This document shows positions 7,555-16,203 of a stretch of 16,429 nt of DNA, piece by piece. Location of the stretch: NCBI GenBank assembly GCA_947072715.1, contig CAMTJB010000004.1, forward strand, positions 1 through 16,429. The letters run 5' to 3'. A program made the translations under genes and the position numbers. Numbering within the stretch: position 1 is the first letter of the stretch; every line of letters begins with the position of its first letter. Below the pieces are notes generated by a model. That model ran no database searches and was not told the origin of the DNA. It saw only the letters and a program-made list of their open reading frames with translations. The DNA comes from an uncultured Fusobacteriaceae bacterium (GTDB taxonomy: Bacteria; Fusobacteriota; Fusobacteriia; Fusobacteriales; Fusobacteriaceae).

Positions 7555-7618
7555 TCTATTCTCCTCTTAAAGATACTTTAATATTCAGAATGAGTATTGT
7601 TCTTAATTAAGTTTAAGT

Positions 7619-10600
7619 TTATATTTTATACAACAATCCACCAAACTTAGCATAATTAACCTTAACTCCATCATCAAGATCAATAGCTAACTTTTCCTCT
7701 GCCATATGTTTTACTTCTTCATCATATTTTTTGATTTCATCAAACTGTACTTGAAGTCCTTTTATTCTCTTCTCGGTATTCTTTTTATCTTTAGCATTAG
7801 TTTCTATTTCTAACTCTTCATGAGCAGATTTAATTCTTGAATCTAATCTCTCTTGATATTTTAGTAGATAGTCTTGTCTTAATTTTGCTACTGTCATTGG
7901 ATTATATCTATGCATATATACTAGAGCATTAAACCCTTTTGTCTTTCCACTTGTGAATAACCAATAGATTGGTCTCTTTTGGTATCTCTGTACATGGTCT
8001 TTTATAAAATCATTCATGAAATATTTTGAAATTGTTTCTCTTGCTGTTTCCCCGTTTTTTCTATCTAAAGCATCAGCAATAAAATCTAAATTTTCTTCTA
8101 AAGTTTCTAACCCATAGATAGCAGTTACAACCTCTTCAAATCTTTTTACAATACTATCTTCAAAGGCAAAAGTATCTGCAATAATAGGGATAATGGCATC
8201 ATTATCAGGAATATATTTAGAGTTATTAATAGAGTGTCTAATTTCTCCATTTGCACCTAAAATTTGATAGTCATCTCCTGTTACAACTAATTTATCATCT
8301 GAGTTAGCCATAATAAGACCTGGTTTATCAAGAGAATATCTTCCCATGATTACTCCTACGCAGTAAGAGATAAATTGTTTCGCTATTTCAGATTTAGAAA
8401 ATTCTAATTTTCCATCTTCAGTGATTGAAGTTTCTTTTTTTAGTAGAGTAATATCTTTTAATTCTACTTTTTCATCCATTTCATCTTGTAGTTCATAGAT
8501 TTCAATGAATAATCTATTTAGCTCTTCTTCATTTTTGTGCATTTGGAAGAATTGTTCTGTCCAATAATCACAATACTTATTATAGCTTTCTTTTAGATTG
8601 TTTCCTTCTATTAAACTTAATTTTTCAAAATCCCATGAAGTTTCACGAGAGTTCCATTCTTGTTTGGCTATTTTTATATTTTTTTGGACTAATACATCAA
8701 AAATATTATTTTTAATATATGTTGCTGGTAAATTAACTACATCTCCTATTTGTAAATTTATTGTAGGATTCAATATTTTTGTTAATTCCTGATATATGCG
8801 TGTATTTAAAATTCCAAGTAAATTTTTTAAATTTTTATCCGTAAAATAACACATTCCACCTACATCATGAATAAATCCATTTGGATAACATCTAAAAGAA
8901 GAACCTGCCGATGTTATTAATCCCCATGAAATTGATTCTCTAAAATAAAAATCAGTATTTTGTGGTCTTGACCTTACTTTACCCTTATAATCTTTAAAAT
9001 TTCTAATTTCATCTCCATCATTTTCCCAGTTAACTAAATACTCTTGATTTCCATACCATTTTCTTTTTTCTCCACCTTTATTATATGGAAACCATTTCTT
9101 TAAACTTTCTAAAGCTTCTTGAGAATTTCCCATACCAAAACCTGCTTTAGTTATATCTATTTCCTGCCATAATCTTATAAATCTATCATTATCTGCTGTT
9201 GCTAATCCTTGTTTTGCATCACCTACATCACCAAGCTTTTCACTTGTTTCAAATATCTCTCTAACCCTCTCACTCACCCAATAAGCAATAGGAGAGCCTG
9301 GAATTTTTTCAAAATCTTTTTGGTTGGAAGAATATCTATTAAATTCTTTTTCTAAGAACCATTCTTCTTTTACTTCATTATTTTCAACTGAACCTTTTTT
9401 CTTTATTAGTCTCCTATAAATTCCTCTAAAGTTTTCACTTTTTTTATTTTTCAGTACAAAAGAAACACTTCCAAAATCAGAACCAAAAACTCCCCTTCCA
9501 TTATCAACCATATTTATAATTGTAGTTTCATCGATTAATTTTTTTCTTAATACTTCGAAACTACTTAAAAACATCCAACTTGGGATATTTATCATTGAAA
9601 TATATCCGCTTTTTCTAGTTATCTCAAAACTATAATCCATAAATACAGTCATCATATCTTTCTCTGAATCAGGATAATTTTGTTTTAAATATTTTTTCAA
9701 ATTATCGTTCATTCCACTTCCACCCATGTAAGGAGGATTAGTTACTACCACTTCATACTTAGCTGTCATTATTCTAGATTGTAGTGTTAATTTATCTAGT
9801 AGCTTTCCATACATTGAATAGAATAAACCATCTTTTGATTTTAGAATTTCTTTTTCTTTTTCTAGTTTTTCAAAATCTATATTTCTTAATTTTAGAATAC
9901 TTCCATATTCTTTTCCATCATGATAGATTTCAATTAGGTAATTTAGTTCTATTAATCCATTTTTGGTTATCATATCTCTTGTATTCTCACTAAGAGAATT
10001 ACTTTCCTGAATTGATAAACTTTTTAAAGTTATCTCGTTTCTTTCCATTGTATTAAATAGTCTTCTGAATTTTTCTCTGCCTTTCATTACTAGAGCAAAT
10101 GTTGCTAATTGTCCTGCTCTATCATCTATCTCTAGTCCAAATAGATTATTATTTAAAATAGATTGAACAGAATCTTTTGCAGAATATCCTAAATTTTCAT
10201 AAATTTGATAAAGTAAATCAAAAGCATATACAAGCATGTGTCCAGAGCCCATTGCTGGGTCTAATATTTTTATTTCTTCTATTTTTAGTTTCTCAGTTTT
10301 TTCTAATTCACTCTCTATATAATATTTCCAATTTGATTTTATATTTTCATCTATATTAAGAGTCTCTAATGCTAATTTTCCTAAAGAATTTTCTACCATA
10401 TATTTTACAATCCATTTTGGTGTGAATAGCTGTGTAGCTGCTGGAATATTCTCTTTCTTTATTTTTATATTCTTTTTTAAGTCTGCAAATACCGAATCTT
10501 TTTTCTCAGAGTTATAAAACTGATATAGCCACCCTATCATCTCTACAGGAAGAATTTTTTCTTCTTTTCCCTTTCCCTCTACCTCTTCTTTATCATCATT

Positions 10601-11191
10601 TGTTATTGCTACTCTTAAATCCACTAAGAAAGATTTCTCTCTAAATAATCCTGTAGGGAAAAGTAGTTCTGTGAAGTTATTTTTTTCTTCAAACATAAAT
10701 GGCATAACTTTATTTAGCTCACTACATTTTAATTCTAGAATTTTTGAATAAAGTTCCTCTATTTTTTCTGCATCTCTTAAGTTATGTAGTTCATTTTTTT
10801 CTTCATCTTTCAAATTTCCAAAAAAACTTGAGTGACCATAGTTATCAATTATATCTGGTTCTACTTTACTCGTAGTTGATGTTGTTATTGCTTCATCAAT
10901 ATATCCATTTAATTCCATAAATCTTAGAGCTACAAATCTATTGAACCAAGTATAGGCTATTCTCTCTACAAACTCTTCATATCCTAATTCTACAAAACTT
11001 GTCTTTAGCTTATTATATTGCTCTTTCTTTATTTTTATTTTTGTTTTATCTATAACTACTTCACGACCAAGCTCTATTACATCATCAATTTTATTTTCTT
11101 TGAATCCTAATATACTAAGTCTTTCACTTATGTTTTTTATTAAATTCCTTCTTGATTCTATTGCAAAACTTTTAAGTTTAGCCTTGTCCAT
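7619..11191 (-). CDS. pglX: PglX, BREX-1 adenine-specific DNA methyltransferase
   Basis: 1190 residues, full length for the family. The SAM-binding motif I is DPAMGSGH (from D311) and the catalytic motif IV is NPPY (485-488), as in N6-adenine methylases; the N-terminus (SFAIESRRNL) and the long C-terminal target-recognition part are typical of PglX. It methylates one strand of an asymmetric site to mark host DNA and is needed for BREX function (family knowledge); the recognised site cannot be read from the sequence. Its ribosome binding site GGATGTGA (11199-11206) lies inside a 24-bp repeat also found at the end of brxC. No obvious phase-variable tract was seen in the reading frame. Confidence 0.97.
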   Translation of the reverse strand: MDKAKLKSFAIESRRNLIKNISERLSILGFKENKIDDVIELGREVVIDKTKIKIKKEQYNKLKTSFVELGYEEFVERIAYTWFNRFVALRFMELNGYIDEAITTSTTSKVEPDIIDNYGHSSFFGNLKDEEKNELHNLRDAEKIEELYSKILELKCSELNKVMPFMFEEKNNFTELLFPTGLFREKSFLVDLRVAITNDDKEEVEGKGKEEKILPVEMIGWLYQFYNSEKKDSVFADLKKNIKIKKENIPAATQLFTPKWIVKYMVENSLGKLALETLNIDENIKSNWKYYIESELEKTEKLKIEEIKILDPAMGSGHMLVYAFDLLYQIYENLGYSAKDSVQSILNNNLFGLEIDDRAGQLATFALVMKGREKFRRLFNTMERNEITLKSLSIQESNSLSENTRDMITKNGLIELNYLIEIYHDGKEYGSILKLRNIDFEKLEKEKEILKSKDGLFYSMYGKLLDKLTLQSRIMTAKYEVVVTNPPYMGGSGMNDNLKKYLKQNYPDSEKDMMTVFMDYSFEITRKSGYISMINIPSWMFLSSFEVLRKKLIDETTIINMVDNGRGVFGSDFGSVSFVLKNKKSENFRGIYRRLIKKKGSVENNEVKEEWFLEKEFNRYSSNQKDFEKIPGSPIAYWVSERVREIFETSEKLGDVGDAKQGLATADNDRFIRLWQEIDITKAGFGMGNSQEALESLKKWFPYNKGGEKRKWYGNQEYLVNWENDGDEIRNFKDYKGKVRSRPQNTDFYFRESISWGLITSAGSSFRCYPNGFIHDVGGMCYFTDKNLKNLLGILNTRIYQELTKILNPTINLQIGDVVNLPATYIKNNIFDVLVQKNIKIAKQEWNSRETSWDFEKLSLIEGNNLKESYNKYCDYWTEQFFQMHKNEEELNRLFIEIYELQDEMDEKVELKDITLLKKETSITEDGKLEFSKSEIAKQFISYCVGVIMGRYSLDKPGLIMANSDDKLVVTGDDYQILGANGEIRHSINNSKYIPDNDAIIPIIADTFAFEDSIVKRFEEVVTAIYGLETLEENLDFIADALDRKNGETARETISKYFMNDFIKDHVQRYQKRPIYWLFTSGKTKGFNALVYMHRYNPMTVAKLRQDYLLKYQERLDSRIKSAHEELEIETNAKDKKNTEKRIKGLQVQFDEIKKYDEEVKHMAEEKLAIDLDDGVKVNYAKFGGLLYKI

Positions 11192-11193
11192 TA

Positions 11194-11217
11194 TTAAATC
11201 ACATCCACTTTCTTATT
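11194..11217. repeat. 24-bp direct repeat, copy 1 (between the Fic gene and pglX)
   Basis: Identical over 24 bp to 12047-12070. On the minus strand it reads from AATAAG through GTGGATGTGATTTAA and contains the GGATGTGA ribosome binding site used by pglX seven bases before its ATG. Here it is noncoding. Confidence 0.95.
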
Positions 11218-11218
11218 T

Positions 11219-12046
11219 TTAGATACTCACTATTTTTTCCAATTCTATATTTGGATTTTCCAAAAGTTTTTCAAAGAATTTATTTAAATAGTTAAAATTA
11301 GGTGATATTCCTTTCTTCATATTAGAATAGTTGGATAAAACCAAGGCATTTCTAAAATATAATGAATTATCTTTGAATAGTTCATTATTAATATCCCAAC
11401 CTTTATTGATTAAATATTTTTGAATAAATATAGCTATTGTTCTTGTGTTTCCTTCTCCAAATGGGTGAACTTGCCAAATAGATGAAGTGAACTTAGATAT
11501 TCTTTCAACTCTTTTTTCTGAAGATAATTTTGAATAATCCCAATTTTTTTCTTCATCAAAATCATATTTTAAATAATCTAATAAATTATTATAATTACCA
11601 TAAGTAACAGTGTCATTACCTAAAATAGGTTCTTCTTTAGTTATATTATAGTCACGAAATTTTCCAGCATACTCTTTTAGTTCTCCTGAAAATACTCCTT
11701 TAAACAATTGCTCATGAATACTTTTTAAATATATTGGACTAAATACAAAGCTTTTATCTTCTAGTATTTCTGCAATTCTTGTGGATACTATATCACACTC
11801 ATGATTATTTCTAATAGTTTTGTCTGTAAGGTCTTGATTTTTATAATAGTTTTTTAAAGCTTCTTCTACTTCTTTATATGATTTTTTACCTTCTATTGAA
11901 TCTTTTGTTAGTTCTATTAAATATTTTGAAGGAGTTAATCCATCTACTTCATTTAACCCTATAGCTATTTCCCAATTTTCTTTTTTTTTCATTGCTGATA
12001 TATCTAATTCATCATTAATAATATATCCATCGTGATTAATAATCAT
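11219..12046 (-). CDS. Fic-family protein (putative AMPylase/toxin-type) inserted in the BREX operon
   Basis: 275 residues. The Fic motif HPFGEGNTR (194-202) keeps the catalytic His194, the acidic residue, Asn and Arg; the usual GNG/GNK is GNT here. The N-terminal helical region includes STRIAE (88-93), partly resembling the (S/T)xxxE(G/N) inhibitory motif of Fic proteins but with Ile after the Glu. Fic enzymes usually transfer AMP from ATP to a protein hydroxyl. The start directly abuts the brxC TAA, with GGATGTGA five bases upstream inside the brxC end. An A9 tract lies at codons 20-22. The gene lies exactly between two copies of a 24-bp repeat, suggesting later insertion. Its job in defence, such as a toxin guarding the locus or modifying a BREX protein, is inference. 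Confidence 0.9.
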   Translation of the reverse strand: MIINHDGYIINDELDISAMKKKENWEIAIGLNEVDGLTPSKYLIELTKDSIEGKKSYKEVEEALKNYYKNQDLTDKTIRNNHECDIVSTRIAEILEDKSFVFSPIYLKSIHEQLFKGVFSGELKEYAGKFRDYNITKEEPILGNDTVTYGNYNNLLDYLKYDFDEEKNWDYSKLSSEKRVERISKFTSSIWQVHPFGEGNTRTIAIFIQKYLINKGWDINNELFKDNSLYFRNALVLSNYSNMKKGISPNFNYLNKFFEKLLENPNIELEKIVSI

Positions 12047-12070
12047 TTAAATCACATCCACTTTCTTATT
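12047..12070. repeat. 24-bp direct repeat, copy 2 (end of brxC)
   Basis: Identical to 11194-11217. Here it is coding: it specifies the last residues of BrxC (KKVDVI) and its TAA stop, and supplies the GGATGTGA ribosome binding site for the Fic gene whose ATG follows immediately. Confidence 0.95.
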
Positions 12071-15000
12071 CTCCTTAATTGCATCTAATAGTTCTCTCTC
12101 TAATTTGTCTAAATCTTTTTTTGCTTCAGCAATACAACTTTTTATCTCTTGTTCTGTTCCCATATTTTTTTGTGGTTTCATTTTAAATTGTCTTACTATT
12201 CTTTCTTGTGGTTTTACTGGGGGGACAGAAGCAGTTGGTGTAGGTTCTTTCACTACTCCATCTTCTTTCTTTTTCCTATCTTCTTCCAAATTCTTAATTC
12301 TTAATTCTATTGTTATATCAACTTTAGAAATAGTATAGTTTTTCTGAAATACATTAACTCCTTGCGTGTCCATTATCTCTTTTATTAACTTCTCATATTC
12401 TTCAGAAGCTATACATAGAGCATCTCCATCAGATAATTTTCCTATACAAATTTCTTTCTGAGTATTAACTATTTCAATTAATCTCACTCTCTCATTTTCA
12501 ATTAATGTTTCTATTTCTTTATCAATAGTTTCAATTAATATACTAATTTCAGGAATTTTTCCATAAGGTTTCTTATTCTCTAATAATTCTACTAATTCTT
12601 TTACACTTTGTGAATCTAAAATTTCACTAATATATTCTTTGTTTCTCTCAATAGATGTTAGTTTCTTAACTCCATCATCAAATTTATTTTTATTTTTACT
12701 AAAGAAACTCTTAATATCATCTACATCATCAAATATATCAGCAAGTTCCTCTCCTCTTTTTAAGAAGTTATCTATTATTTGATTTGCTTTTCCTTTTACA
12801 CTTAGAATCTCATTTTGAATTATATCTTTCCATTCTTCTAGAATAGATTTTCCAGGATATTCAAATTTAGAAACTCCATAGTTTCTTAAAGTATTTTCTG
12901 TATTTCCGATACTAATTCTACAGTTCTTTCCAATAGCTTCAACTATATCATCTTCATTAACTGTGATTCCTGATCCAAAAACTTCTTTTAATAATTTTAC
13001 AGTTTTAGCTTTTCTACTAGGATCAATATCTTCTTTAGGAATAATTATTAGCTTTTCTTGATTATTTGTTTGAGTTTTTGTAAGTTGACTCTTAGCAACA
13101 TTTCTATCATTGATTTTATCTCCATTAAATTCCAAACGGATTTGACCATAAACATATAGTTCTGTTACAAGCCCATGTACATCTAGTTCTTTCCACCCAA
13201 ATGGAGTTTCACTATATTTATCCACAAGTTTTTTCATAGTGATTTGTTCAGAACGATCATCTAATCTTTTTATCTGTGCTAGTACATCATCTATAGCTTC
13301 TTTATTTATGTTTACTGAATTATCTTTTATAAAATCTAAAGCTGAATTCATTTCCACAGTTAATAGGTCTCTTATTGATTTTTCATCATAATTTTTCTTA
13401 ATAAGTCCTGCTTTATTGAAAATTGTTTTTGCTAAATTCTCCAGTGCATCTTTAAGAGTTCCTTCTGCATTTTTATTTCCTGGATTTAATCTACTTCCAT
13501 CAATATATACCTGTGCATCTGTTATTGCTTCTTCTAAGAAACTTTTTATTCTTGCTTTTCTATTCCTACTATTTTCTTGTTGAATATCACTAATTATTCT
13601 TCTGAGTATCTCTCTATCTTGGATAGCTCCCTTGGTTTGACAATATTCTTTTATTTGTAAATATTGTTTCATCTCTCCTAAGTAATCACTATTTTGTCCA
13701 AGTTTAACGATAAGTTTAGAGTCTGTTCTTGTTGACAGTATACTTATTTCTCCGTCATAGTCTTCTGATGCTGGAGTTAATATTGTCATAGATAGTGTTT
13801 CTAACCCTCTACTTCTAGTAATTTCATTTATCTTTTGATTAAACCCATAGGTATTTTTGGTTTCTTTAACTACAATTTTATTAGATGTTAAAATATCTTC
13901 ATAAATTACAGTTCCAATCTCTCTAGTTATTGTTTCATAACTAATTTTTGTTTCTTTAATCTCTTTATTAATATCTTGTTCTTCATTTGTAAGGAAGAAA
14001 TATTGATCTGCTTCTCTTTGAATTAAGTTATGAGTTTCTAATTTTCTTAAATGTTTCTTAATATTTTCTTTTAGAGTTTTTGTATCTTGATCAATTTTTT
14101 CTACCATGAAACTAGCTAAGTTATCCACATTAGTTTTTACTCTATCGTTCATTCCTTTTAGTAGGAAAAGAAGTTTTAGAAGATTAAGAGCTTCTACCTC
14201 CATTCCATCTTTTTCTGCATGAATAATTGGTTGTTTAGCACTTCCATCTAAAAATTGCTCAATGGAATCATAGAAACAGTAAAAAGGAACTATTTCTCCC
14301 AATGCTTTATCTTTCATTTTTATTCCAGCTTCTTGGAACCCATTAAGTAAAGAACGCTCTCCTTTTGCCATATGTTTTCCAGATAATCCCGTTATTCTTA
14401 TATTGTCAAAAATATTTTGTAACAAATTAAATTGGTATCTTACAAAAGGATATGTTTCAGCATAATCAATATCATTTTCATAAAGTTTTAGTGTTGGTGC
14501 TTCATGAAAATTAATTGTATTTTGTATTTCTGTTTTATTTTGTATATAGTGAGCTTTTAGAGTCTCAAATGCTCCTGGAGTTTTTTCTAAAAGTCTTTTC
14601 TTAATTACTTCATCTACATGAGAACTGGATAGAGAAATCATAGTTTTGAATCTACCTTGAATTTTTGAAAAGTCATTTCTCTTTGTGTCTGCTTCTCCCA
14701 AAATTGCTTCCATGTTCTGTTGTGATGTAACTCCTACCCATACTCTTCCTTTAAGTGCAGTTCCAAGTTTTTCTACAACTGACTGTAAATTAAGCATTAG
14801 TTTTGAATCATCACCAATATATTGTCCTATCTCATCTACAAGGAATATTATTCTATGCTTTGAACCTTTCTTATCTAAATATTCTTCAAGAAGTTCCACA
14901 AAATTTTCTGGAGTTGGAAGAGTATCGGGAGTATTAATATCTTCTAACCATCTTTCTGCTGCTTCTACACTAAATCCTTCTAATTTCATATTATCAATTA

Positions 15001-15634
15001 CATCTAAGAAATAATCTTGATTAAAAGATAAATTTCTTCTATCCTCTTCCCATACATTTCCAGCTTCTTCTTTATATCTCTCTTTAAAATCTTCAAATCT
15101 TCCTCGTTTCCAAATATTTCTCTCAAATTCTGCAACCTTTAGCATATCTCTAGAGAATCCTTGCATCTCATTGAACTTTTTTAAAAATGCCGTTACTATT
15201 GCGTCTTTCCCTTGAGAGGTTTGCTGGTCACTAACATTATCAATATTAAAAAGAATTACATCAGTATCTTCATTAGCAGCTTTTTTTATATTAGCAAGTA
15301 GCATTGGATTATCTCCAACTTTTTCATCAAAATACTCTGCAGCTCTTTTCCCTGCAAATTCTCTTGAATCTAAAATATTTCCAATCATTTTAAGTAGGTG
15401 AGATTTACCTGAACCAAAGAATCCAGATATCCAAATTCCCATATCCTCTGTTGGATTATTTAGTGAATTTACGTATCTTGTAAATATCTTGTCCATCTGC
15501 TCACGAACTTCTTTTGTTACTACATACTCTTCAAGTTCATTTTGATTTACGTTCTCATCTGATTTTTCAGCTTTTACTACCCCGTTAATATTTCTTGTTA
15601 TATCTTTTCTTAAAAAATCCTTAATAGTAAACAT
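12047..15634 (-). CDS. brxC: BrxC, P-loop ATPase of type 1 BREX
   Basis: 1195 residues, full length. Walker A GFFGSGKSH (71-79) follows WIS, and Walker B FLVDEIGQY has D267-E268; this pair and the size are characteristic of BREX P-loop protein BrxC (DUF499-like). The C-terminal third is rich in charged helices, with a Pro-rich linker (PTPTASVPPVKP) near residue 1137. AGGGAG (15642-15647) lies seven bases before the ATG. It is the first BREX gene visible, so it probably heads the transcript brxC-Fic-pglX-AlbA_2. BrxC is essential for restriction and probably forms an ATP-driven complex on DNA (family knowledge). The expected brxA and brxB genes are not upstream within the window. Confidence 0.97.
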   Translation of the reverse strand: MFTIKDFLRKDITRNINGVVKAEKSDENVNQNELEEYVVTKEVREQMDKIFTRYVNSLNNPTEDMGIWISGFFGSGKSHLLKMIGNILDSREFAGKRAAEYFDEKVGDNPMLLANIKKAANEDTDVILFNIDNVSDQQTSQGKDAIVTAFLKKFNEMQGFSRDMLKVAEFERNIWKRGRFEDFKERYKEEAGNVWEEDRRNLSFNQDYFLDVIDNMKLEGFSVEAAERWLEDINTPDTLPTPENFVELLEEYLDKKGSKHRIIFLVDEIGQYIGDDSKLMLNLQSVVEKLGTALKGRVWVGVTSQQNMEAILGEADTKRNDFSKIQGRFKTMISLSSSHVDEVIKKRLLEKTPGAFETLKAHYIQNKTEIQNTINFHEAPTLKLYENDIDYAETYPFVRYQFNLLQNIFDNIRITGLSGKHMAKGERSLLNGFQEAGIKMKDKALGEIVPFYCFYDSIEQFLDGSAKQPIIHAEKDGMEVEALNLLKLLFLLKGMNDRVKTNVDNLASFMVEKIDQDTKTLKENIKKHLRKLETHNLIQREADQYFFLTNEEQDINKEIKETKISYETITREIGTVIYEDILTSNKIVVKETKNTYGFNQKINEITRSRGLETLSMTILTPASEDYDGEISILSTRTDSKLIVKLGQNSDYLGEMKQYLQIKEYCQTKGAIQDREILRRIISDIQQENSRNRKARIKSFLEEAITDAQVYIDGSRLNPGNKNAEGTLKDALENLAKTIFNKAGLIKKNYDEKSIRDLLTVEMNSALDFIKDNSVNINKEAIDDVLAQIKRLDDRSEQITMKKLVDKYSETPFGWKELDVHGLVTELYVYGQIRLEFNGDKINDRNVAKSQLTKTQTNNQEKLIIIPKEDIDPSRKAKTVKLLKEVFGSGITVNEDDIVEAIGKNCRISIGNTENTLRNYGVSKFEYPGKSILEEWKDIIQNEILSVKGKANQIIDNFLKRGEELADIFDDVDDIKSFFSKNKNKFDDGVKKLTSIERNKEYISEILDSQSVKELVELLENKKPYGKIPEISILIETIDKEIETLIENERVRLIEIVNTQKEICIGKLSDGDALCIASEEYEKLIKEIMDTQGVNVFQKNYTISKVDITIELRIKNLEEDRKKKEDGVVKEPTPTASVPPVKPQERIVRQFKMKPQKNMGTEQEIKSCIAEAKKDLDKLERELLDAIKENKKVDVI

Positions 15635-15770
15635 CTATTTTCTCCCTATATTAATTTAATCCCAAATTCTTTAACTTGAGGTTTCTTTTATTTTTTTATT
15701 TATATATTTATATATTTATTCTTATTTTATATTTATTTTTCTATTCTATTTTAACATAAAATCCTTTAAT

Positions 15771-15799
15771 TTAATAATAGTTTTGAGATTGTTATGCAA
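15771..15799 (-). promoter_or_regulatory. Candidate brxC promoter
   Basis: On the minus strand TTGCAT (15794-15799), a 17-bp spacer and TATTAA (15771-15776). Both boxes are imperfect and would leave a leader of about 130 bases. The -35 overlaps an inverted copy of the iteron core (GCATAAC, on the minus strand at 15791-15797). Confidence 0.25.
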
Positions 15800-15924
15800 A
15801 GAGTGAAAGAAGTTATAATAAAAAAAATGAATAAATTTAAAGTAATTCAAATTTATCCATTTTTATATAAAAATTTTAGTGTTTATAGAAAATTTGAAAC
15901 AGTCTCGTATTATTAACAAATATA

Positions 15925-16058
15925 CGCATAACTTAATTTTACTCCGAATAACTAAACTTAAATATCTCTTAAAATACTAGAAAATTCTTGCGTTTTATAT
16001 TTTAGAGTCCGCATAACTTAAATTTACTCCGCATAACTCAAAAAAAATTCGCATAACT
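15925..16058 (+). repeat. Iteron-like array, 20-bp period, five CGCATAACT cores
   Basis: Cores start at 15925, 15945 (CGAATAACT), 16010, 16030 and 16050: two units, a 45-bp gap, then three units, each 20 bp apart within its cluster. The full units at 15925-15944 and 16010-16029 match at 19 of 20 positions; later units keep mainly the 9-bp core. Spacing close to two helical turns suggests protein binding on one DNA face. Plasmid iterons, transposase sites at an element end, and an operator array are the alternatives. Confidence 0.8.
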
Positions 16059-16074
16059 ATTTTAACAATGTTAG

Positions 16075-16115
16075 GGTGAGAATTCTCCCACCTCTACAGG
16101 TGGTGAGATGAATCG
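16075..16115 (+). ncRNA. IS200/IS605 end-like hairpin, possibly an omega-RNA 3' remnant
   Basis: CCACCT-CTAC-AGGTGG (16088-16103) is a perfect 6-bp stem with a 4-base loop, preceded by GGTGAGAATTCTCC and followed by TGAGATGAATCG. From memory this layout resembles right ends of IS605-type elements, where the RNA scaffold of TnpB ends. Here it lies upstream of tnpA/tnpB, so it may be a solo end of another copy or this element's left-end hairpin. Confidence 0.35.
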
Positions 16116-16135
16116 CTTATTTTTTTATCTTTTCA

Positions 16136-16164
16136 TTGAATTTGATAGATAAAAATGGTATAAT
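16136..16164 (+). promoter_or_regulatory. Promoter for the tnpA-tnpB transcript
   Basis: TTGAAT (16136-16141), a 17-bp spacer and a perfect TATAAT (16159-16164). It would start transcription near 16171, upstream of the tnpA remnant. Confidence 0.6.
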
Positions 16165-16203
16165 TTTCATATCAGTAAAAACTAATAAAAAGTTTGTGAA
16201 AAA

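Larger units (their letters stand above)
15635..16203. other. Gene-free stretch upstream of brxC
   Basis: No protein gene supported on either strand; I looked for remnants of brxA/brxB and saw none. It holds the brxC ribosome binding site, a TATATTTA-type low-complexity run (about 15694-15722), a candidate brxC promoter, the iteron array, a stable hairpin at 16088-16103 and the tnpA promoter. A 29-codon plus-strand ORF at 15827-15916 lacks a convincing ribosome binding site and is not called. Confidence 0.6.

Noticed and set aside
7568..7618. Hidden promoter or terminator between pglX and the AlbA_2 gene
   Set aside because: Only a short imperfect dyad (AATATTCA/TGAGTATT) and a CTTAATTAAG palindrome are seen, with no T run or paired promoter boxes.
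12105..12338. 77-codon plus-strand ORF opposite the brxC 3' end
   Set aside because: It overlaps the conserved BrxC reading frame antisense; no start signal or domain is seen.
14685..15014. 109-codon plus-strand ORF inside brxC
   Set aside because: It is antisense to the Walker B region of a conserved full-length gene, has no ribosome binding site and has low-complexity, Ser-rich composition.
15827..15916. 29-codon plus-strand ORF upstream of brxC
   Set aside because: No convincing ribosome binding site, no recognisable features, and composition like the surrounding AT-rich DNA.
15925..16058. CRISPR array
   Set aside because: The repeat unit is only 20 bp with a 9-bp conserved core and no spacer of CRISPR size between regular repeats, so iterons fit better.
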